Source of the DNA: Comamonadaceae bacterium G21597-S1 | GTDB taxonomy: Bacteria > Pseudomonadota > Gammaproteobacteria > Burkholderiales > Burkholderiaceae_C | Assembly: GCA_027214345.1 (NCBI GenBank) | Contig: JAPWHR010000002.1 | Coordinates: 1 to 64,000, forward strand | DNA: 64,000 nucleotides | Reading direction: 5' to 3' | Part shown: positions 60,657 to 64,000 of the stretch, one piece after another | How the letters are laid out: the number at the start of each line of letters is the position of its first letter | Position numbering within the stretch: position 1 is the first letter of the stretch | Translations under genes and position numbers: made by a program | Notes under the pieces: generated by a model | The model's database searches: none | What the model was told of the DNA's origin: nothing | Seen by the model: only the letters and a program-made list of their open reading frames with translations

Positions 60657-61541
60657 ATGCCTGAAACCCTGTTCGGTGTTCCGATGGCTGCCTTTGTCGG
60701 CCAGTTGCTGGTCGGCATGATCAACGGATCCTTCTACGCCCTGATGAGCCTGGGCCTGGCCATCATTTTCGGCATGCTGCACGTGGTGAACTTCGCCCAC
60801 GGCGCGCAATACATGCTCGGCGCCTTCGTGGCCTGGGCGCTGCTCGAGTATGGCGGCATCAACTACTGGTGGGCCCTGCTGCTGACACCGCTGCTGGTAG
60901 GCGGCTTCGGCATCGTGCTCGAGCGCACCATGCTGCGCCGGCTCTACCACCTGGACCATGTCTATGCGCTGTTGCTGACCTTCGGCTTCGCGCTCATCCT
61001 CGAAGGCGCGTTCCGCCTGCAGTTCGGCTCCACCGGCCAACCTTATGCCAACCCGATCGCGGGCGGGCTGGACACCGACTTCGCCTTCCTGCCCTGGTAC
61101 CGGCTCTGGGTCATTGCTGCGTCGATGACGGTCTGCCTGGCGACCTGGTACACCATCGAACGCACCAAGCTCGGCTCCTACCTGCGCGCCGCCACCGAGA
61201 ATCCGCAGCTGGTGCGCACCTTCGGCATCAACGTGCCGCGCATGTTGATGCTGACTTACGGCCTGGGCGTCGGCCTGGCCGGCTTCAGCGGCGTGATGGC
61301 TGCGCCCATCTACCAGGTCAATCCGCTGATGGGTACGAACCTGATCATCGTGGTCTTCGCCGTCGTCGTGATCGGCGGCATGGGCTCCATTGTCGGCGCC
61401 ATCGTGGCCGGCTTCGGCCTGGGGGTCATCGAAGGCCTGACCAAGGTGTTCTTCCCCGAATTCGCCGGCATCGTCGTGTTCCTGGCGATGCTGCTCACGC
61501 TGGCCGTGCGGCCCAACGGCCTGTTCGGCAACACGAACTAG
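60657..61541 (+). CDS. livH: Branched-chain-type ABC transporter permease LivH
   Basis: A 294-residue integral membrane protein with about eight helices. Family motifs: GMINGSFYALMSLGLAIIFG (19-38), HVVNFAHGAQYMLGAF and, near the end, GGMGSIVGAIVAGFGLGVIE, the EAA-like loop that contacts the ATPases. Starts 34 bases after livF. Confidence 0.94.
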   Translation: MPETLFGVPMAAFVGQLLVGMINGSFYALMSLGLAIIFGMLHVVNFAHGAQYMLGAFVAWALLEYGGINYWWALLLTPLLVGGFGIVLERTMLRRLYHLDHVYALLLTFGFALILEGAFRLQFGSTGQPYANPIAGGLDTDFAFLPWYRLWVIAASMTVCLATWYTIERTKLGSYLRAATENPQLVRTFGINVPRMLMLTYGLGVGLAGFSGVMAAPIYQVNPLMGTNLIIVVFAVVVIGGMGSIVGAIVAGFGLGVIEGLTKVFFPEFAGIVVFLAMLLTLAVRPNGLFGNTN

Positions 61542-61554
61542 AACCACGCGCCCC

Positions 61555-62514
61555 ATGACGTCTCCTGCTGTATCCCACCCCAAACTGACGCGCGTCTTCC
61601 TGCTGGTTGCCGGTTGCGCACTGCTGCTCGCGCCCTGGTTCGCCTATCCCATCTTCCTGATGAAGCTGCTGTGTTTCTCGCTGCTGGCCGCTTCGCTGAA
61701 CCTGCTGGTCGGTTATGTCGGCCTGTTGTCTTTCGGACACGCGATGTTCTTCGGCTCGGCAGGCTACGCAGCCGCCCACGCCATCAAGGTCTGGGCCTGG
61801 AACCCGGCGCTGGGCGTGGTGTTCGGCACCACATTCGCCGCGTTGATCGGCGTCGTCACCGGTACGCTGGCGATCCGGCGCGCGGGCATCGCGTTCTCGA
61901 TGATCACGCTGGCGTGTGCCCAGCTCGTGTATTTCATCGCGCTGCGTTCACCACTGACCGGTGGCGAAGATGGCATCCAGAACGTGCCGCGCGGCACATT
62001 GCTGGGCATCGTCGACCTGTCCGATGACACCGCGCTGTATTACGTCGTGATGCTGGTGGTCGTGGCCGCGTTCTGGCTGATCTGGCGCATCGTGCACTCG
62101 CCGTTCGGCCAGGTGCTCACGGCGATCCGCGACAACGAGCCGCGTGCGATCTCGCTGGGGTACCGGGTCAACCGCTACAAGCTACTGGCTTTCACGCTTT
62201 CGGCCGCGCTGGCGGGCCTGGCCGGCTCGCTCAAGGTGGTGGTGTTCCAGATTGCGACGCTGACCGACGTGAGCTGGGTCACATCAGGCGAAGCACTGCT
62301 GATGGGCATCGTCGGTGGCCTGCAAACCATGCTGGGGCCTGTGATCGGTGCCATCGTCGTCGTCACCATGCAAAACAGCCTGTCCGCATTTGCCGAGTCG
62401 CTTCTCATCGTGCAAGGCTTCGTGTTCGTCGTCGTCGTGCTGGTGTTCCGGCGCGGCATCGTTGGTGAACTCAATGCCTTCCTGGCGCGCAGGGCGAGCC
62501 GCCCCACCACCTGA
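61555..62514 (+). CDS. livM: Branched-chain-type ABC transporter permease LivM
   Basis: A 319-residue membrane protein with eight to nine helices. LNLLVGYVGLLSFGHAMFFG (about 46-65) is the LivM signature; AIRDNEPRAISLGYRVNRYK (about 190-209) is the cytoplasmic loop; C-terminal MLGPVIGAIVVVTMQNSLS. Completes the importer of five components (55868-57109 and 59155-62514), interrupted only by the OYE and lactonase genes. Confidence 0.94.
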   Translation: MTSPAVSHPKLTRVFLLVAGCALLLAPWFAYPIFLMKLLCFSLLAASLNLLVGYVGLLSFGHAMFFGSAGYAAAHAIKVWAWNPALGVVFGTTFAALIGVVTGTLAIRRAGIAFSMITLACAQLVYFIALRSPLTGGEDGIQNVPRGTLLGIVDLSDDTALYYVVMLVVVAAFWLIWRIVHSPFGQVLTAIRDNEPRAISLGYRVNRYKLLAFTLSAALAGLAGSLKVVVFQIATLTDVSWVTSGEALLMGIVGGLQTMLGPVIGAIVVVTMQNSLSAFAESLLIVQGFVFVVVVLVFRRGIVGELNAFLARRASRPTT

Positions 62515-62539
62515 CACCTGACCACGATTGGAGAAACCC

Positions 62540-63313
62540 ATGGCTGCTGACGACACGCACCGACCGTCCCTCGCCGGACACCTGGCCCTGATCACCGGAG
62601 CCGGCGCCGGCATCGGTCGTGCCATCGCGCTGGCCTACGCCCAGGCCGGCGCTCGCGTGATCCTGGTCGACCTGACCGTCGATGACTGTACCCAGACGGC
62701 CTCCAGCATCGAGGCCCGGGGCGGCAAGGCATGGGGCTTTGCCCTCGACATCACCGACGTGCCCGCCTGCCAGGCGCTTGCGCGCAAGGTTGCCGACGAA
62801 ATTGGCGCCATCGACATCCTGGTCAACAACGCCGGCATCCTGATCCGCGAAGGCGTCGACAGCCCGCAGGCGCACGACAACATCCGCAAGGTGTTCGACG
62901 TCAACGTGATGGGTGGCTTCAATGTGCTGCACGCCTGCCTGCCGGCGCTGCGCCAGACCCGGGGTTGCGTCATCAACATCGCCTCGGGCGCCGCCCTCAT
63001 CGCCCAACGCGGATGCCTGGGTTATTCCGGCTCCAAGGGCGCGGTCAAGATGATGACGCAGGCCATGGCGGCCGACCTGGCCAAGGACGGCATTCGGGTC
63101 AACGCCATCGCGCCGGGCGTGATCGAGACCCCGATGACAGCCGCCACCCGTTCCGACCCGGTGCGGTTGCAGGCCTTCATGCAACGCACACCGCTGGGCC
63201 GCATGGGGCTGCCCGATGAAATCGCCCAGCCCGCGGTATTCCTGGCCTCGGACATGGCAAGCTACATCACGGGGGTGACGCTGCCGGTCGATGGCGGCAT
63301 GACCGCCGCATAG
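62540..63313 (+). CDS. Short-chain dehydrogenase/reductase
   Basis: A 257-residue classical SDR with TGAGAGIG, Asp after strand 2 (VILVDLT) favouring NAD, NNAG, catalytic Ser in INIASGAAL, YSGSK as the Tyr/Lys motif and FLASDMASYITGVTLPVDGG at the end. ATG at 62540 (TTGGAG upstream); a TTG at 62528 is in frame but less likely. The fourth catalytically complete SDR of the island. Likely substrate: an alcohol made by lactone opening or a hydroxyacyl-CoA. Confidence 0.9.
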   Translation: MAADDTHRPSLAGHLALITGAGAGIGRAIALAYAQAGARVILVDLTVDDCTQTASSIEARGGKAWGFALDITDVPACQALARKVADEIGAIDILVNNAGILIREGVDSPQAHDNIRKVFDVNVMGGFNVLHACLPALRQTRGCVINIASGAALIAQRGCLGYSGSKGAVKMMTQAMAADLAKDGIRVNAIAPGVIETPMTAATRSDPVRLQAFMQRTPLGRMGLPDEIAQPAVFLASDMASYITGVTLPVDGGMTAA

Positions 63314-63425
63314 ACGCCTCAGCGACACCCTGCGTCCGGTCGCGGACTATGATGCGTGCCGTCCGGCACCGCGGCAGCAGGCGCCGGGCCACCCCATCCC
63401 CCGTCCCTCCAGGAGCTCCGACGCC

Positions 63426-64000
63426 ATGCACATCACTCTCGCCTACAGCCCGTTCGCCTGTTCGCTGGCCCCCTACGTCTTGCTCACGGAAGCTGGCGCC
63501 ACGTTCGAGACGCGCAACATCGACATGTCCCGCCAGCAGCAGCTCGACCCGGACTATCTGCGGCTCAATCCCAAGGGCAAGGTGCCGACGCTGATCGTCG
63601 ACGGGCAGGTCCTGACCGAGAACGTGGCGATCCAGCTGTGGATCGCGCGCACCTTCCCAGAGGCCGGCCTGATGCCGCAGGACCCGATGGACCATGTGCG
63701 GGCGATCTCGGTGATGGCCTGGTGCGCATCGGGCATTCATCCGCGCATCACCCAGTCGGCGCGTCCGGAGCGTTTCTGCACGCTGGAAGGCAGCGCCGAC
63801 AACGTGCGCGAACTCGGCGGACAGGGGCTGCGCGAGCAATTGGTGATCGCCAACGACATGCTGGCCGGTCGCGACTGGTTCTTCGAACGTTTCGGTTGTG
63901 CCGACGCGTATTTCTACTGGTGCTTCCGCCGCGCCGGCATGTTCAAGCTGGACCTGTCCGACCTTGCCCACTGCGCATCGCACCAGACGCGCATGGAACA
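63426..64000 (+). CDS. Glutathione S-transferase family protein, cut by the window end
   Basis: At least 191 codons are open from the ATG at 63426 to the right edge; no stop is reached, so the gene is partial. The N-terminal thioredoxin-fold is ITLAYSPFACSLAPYVLLTE with Ser/Cys near position 8-12, then LNPKGKVPTLIVDGQVLTEN with the cis-Pro and the glutathione-contact TEN. The C-terminal helical domain follows (about 85 onwards; DWFFERFGCADAYFYW). A GGAG RBS lies upstream. GSTs in catabolic islands handle reactive or epoxide intermediates. Confidence 0.88.
   Translation, partial: MHITLAYSPFACSLAPYVLLTEAGATFETRNIDMSRQQQLDPDYLRLNPKGKVPTLIVDGQVLTENVAIQLWIARTFPEAGLMPQDPMDHVRAISVMAWCASGIHPRITQSARPERFCTLEGSADNVRELGGQGLREQLVIANDMLAGRDWFFERFGCADAYFYWCFRRAGMFKLDLSDLAHCASHQTRME

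Noticed and set aside
1-64000. tRNA, rRNA, riboswitch, CRISPR or insertion-sequence features
   Set aside because: No cloverleaf with a recognisable T-arm, no rRNA stretch, no spaced short repeats and no transposase were seen; a covariance-model search would be needed to exclude small RNAs.

Overview
The window is GC-rich, densely coded DNA from a betaproteobacterium, almost certainly Burkholderiales (Alcaligenaceae or Comamonadaceae type). The lineage call is inferred from gene style: four orphan Bug-type (tripartite tricarboxylate receptor) periplasmic binding proteins, many short-chain dehydrogenases (SDRs) and acyl-CoA enzymes, and the codon bias. No rRNA, tRNA, CRISPR array or insertion sequence was seen.

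Layout. 0-2 kb: a polar amino-acid ABC ATPase and a class IV aminotransferase-fold protein that lacks the usual PLP lysine. 2.1-6.8 kb: an accessory stretch of small plus-strand genes, starting with a less GC-rich toxin-antitoxin pair and its likely operator, then GNAT, VOC, DUF1905, DUF5519 and DUF3465 proteins. 6.9-10.1 kb: a CoA-transferase and Bug receptor divergent from a LysR regulator, with a good T-N11-A palindrome between them. 10.2-16.3 kb: housekeeping and unlinked enzymes. 16.4-22.4 kb: signalling, with a GAF/multi-PAS diguanylate cyclase, an OmpR-type two-component pair and a small sigma factor. 22.4-26.3 kb: a sugar-acid set (DapA-family dehydratase, Bug receptor, 2-hydroxyacid dehydrogenase, GntR regulator). 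26.4-31.8 kb: a DUF35/thiolase-like pair without the thiolase cysteine, divergent from a two-subunit biotin-dependent acyl-CoA carboxylase. 31.9-35.3 kb: a cNMP/CBS/DUF294 nucleotidyltransferase-like protein, a CapV-like patatin and a small CBS protein.

35.9-64 kb is a large catabolic island. It holds a Baeyer-Villiger-type monooxygenase, an NTF2-like protein, an SDR, an ADP-forming acyl-CoA ligase and a TetR regulator. Two long divergent operons follow. The minus-strand operon (49.6 to 42.3 kb) carries two acyl-CoA dehydrogenases, an AMP-forming ligase, a Bug receptor, an active SDR, a catalytically dead SDR and an enoyl-CoA hydratase. The plus-strand operon (50.0 kb to beyond the window end) carries a Bug receptor, an SDR, a CoA ligase, a fused double acyl-CoA dehydrogenase, a complete Liv-type ABC importer, an OYE-family reductase, an SMP-30 lactonase, an SDR and a glutathione S-transferase.

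Three copies of a 15-bp sequence (ACCGGCCGGCARGTA), plus one shortened variant, lie in the promoter regions of these units, in three cases on or between recognisable -35/-10 boxes. The TetR protein encoded inside the island is the obvious candidate repressor. Read together, the island looks like one regulon for uptake and degradation of a cyclic ketone or enone (terpenoid-, steroid- or alicyclic-like): enone reduction, Baeyer-Villiger oxidation to a lactone, lactone hydrolysis, alcohol oxidation, CoA activation and beta-oxidation. The substrate is inference; the genes and the repeated sites are read directly from the sequence.
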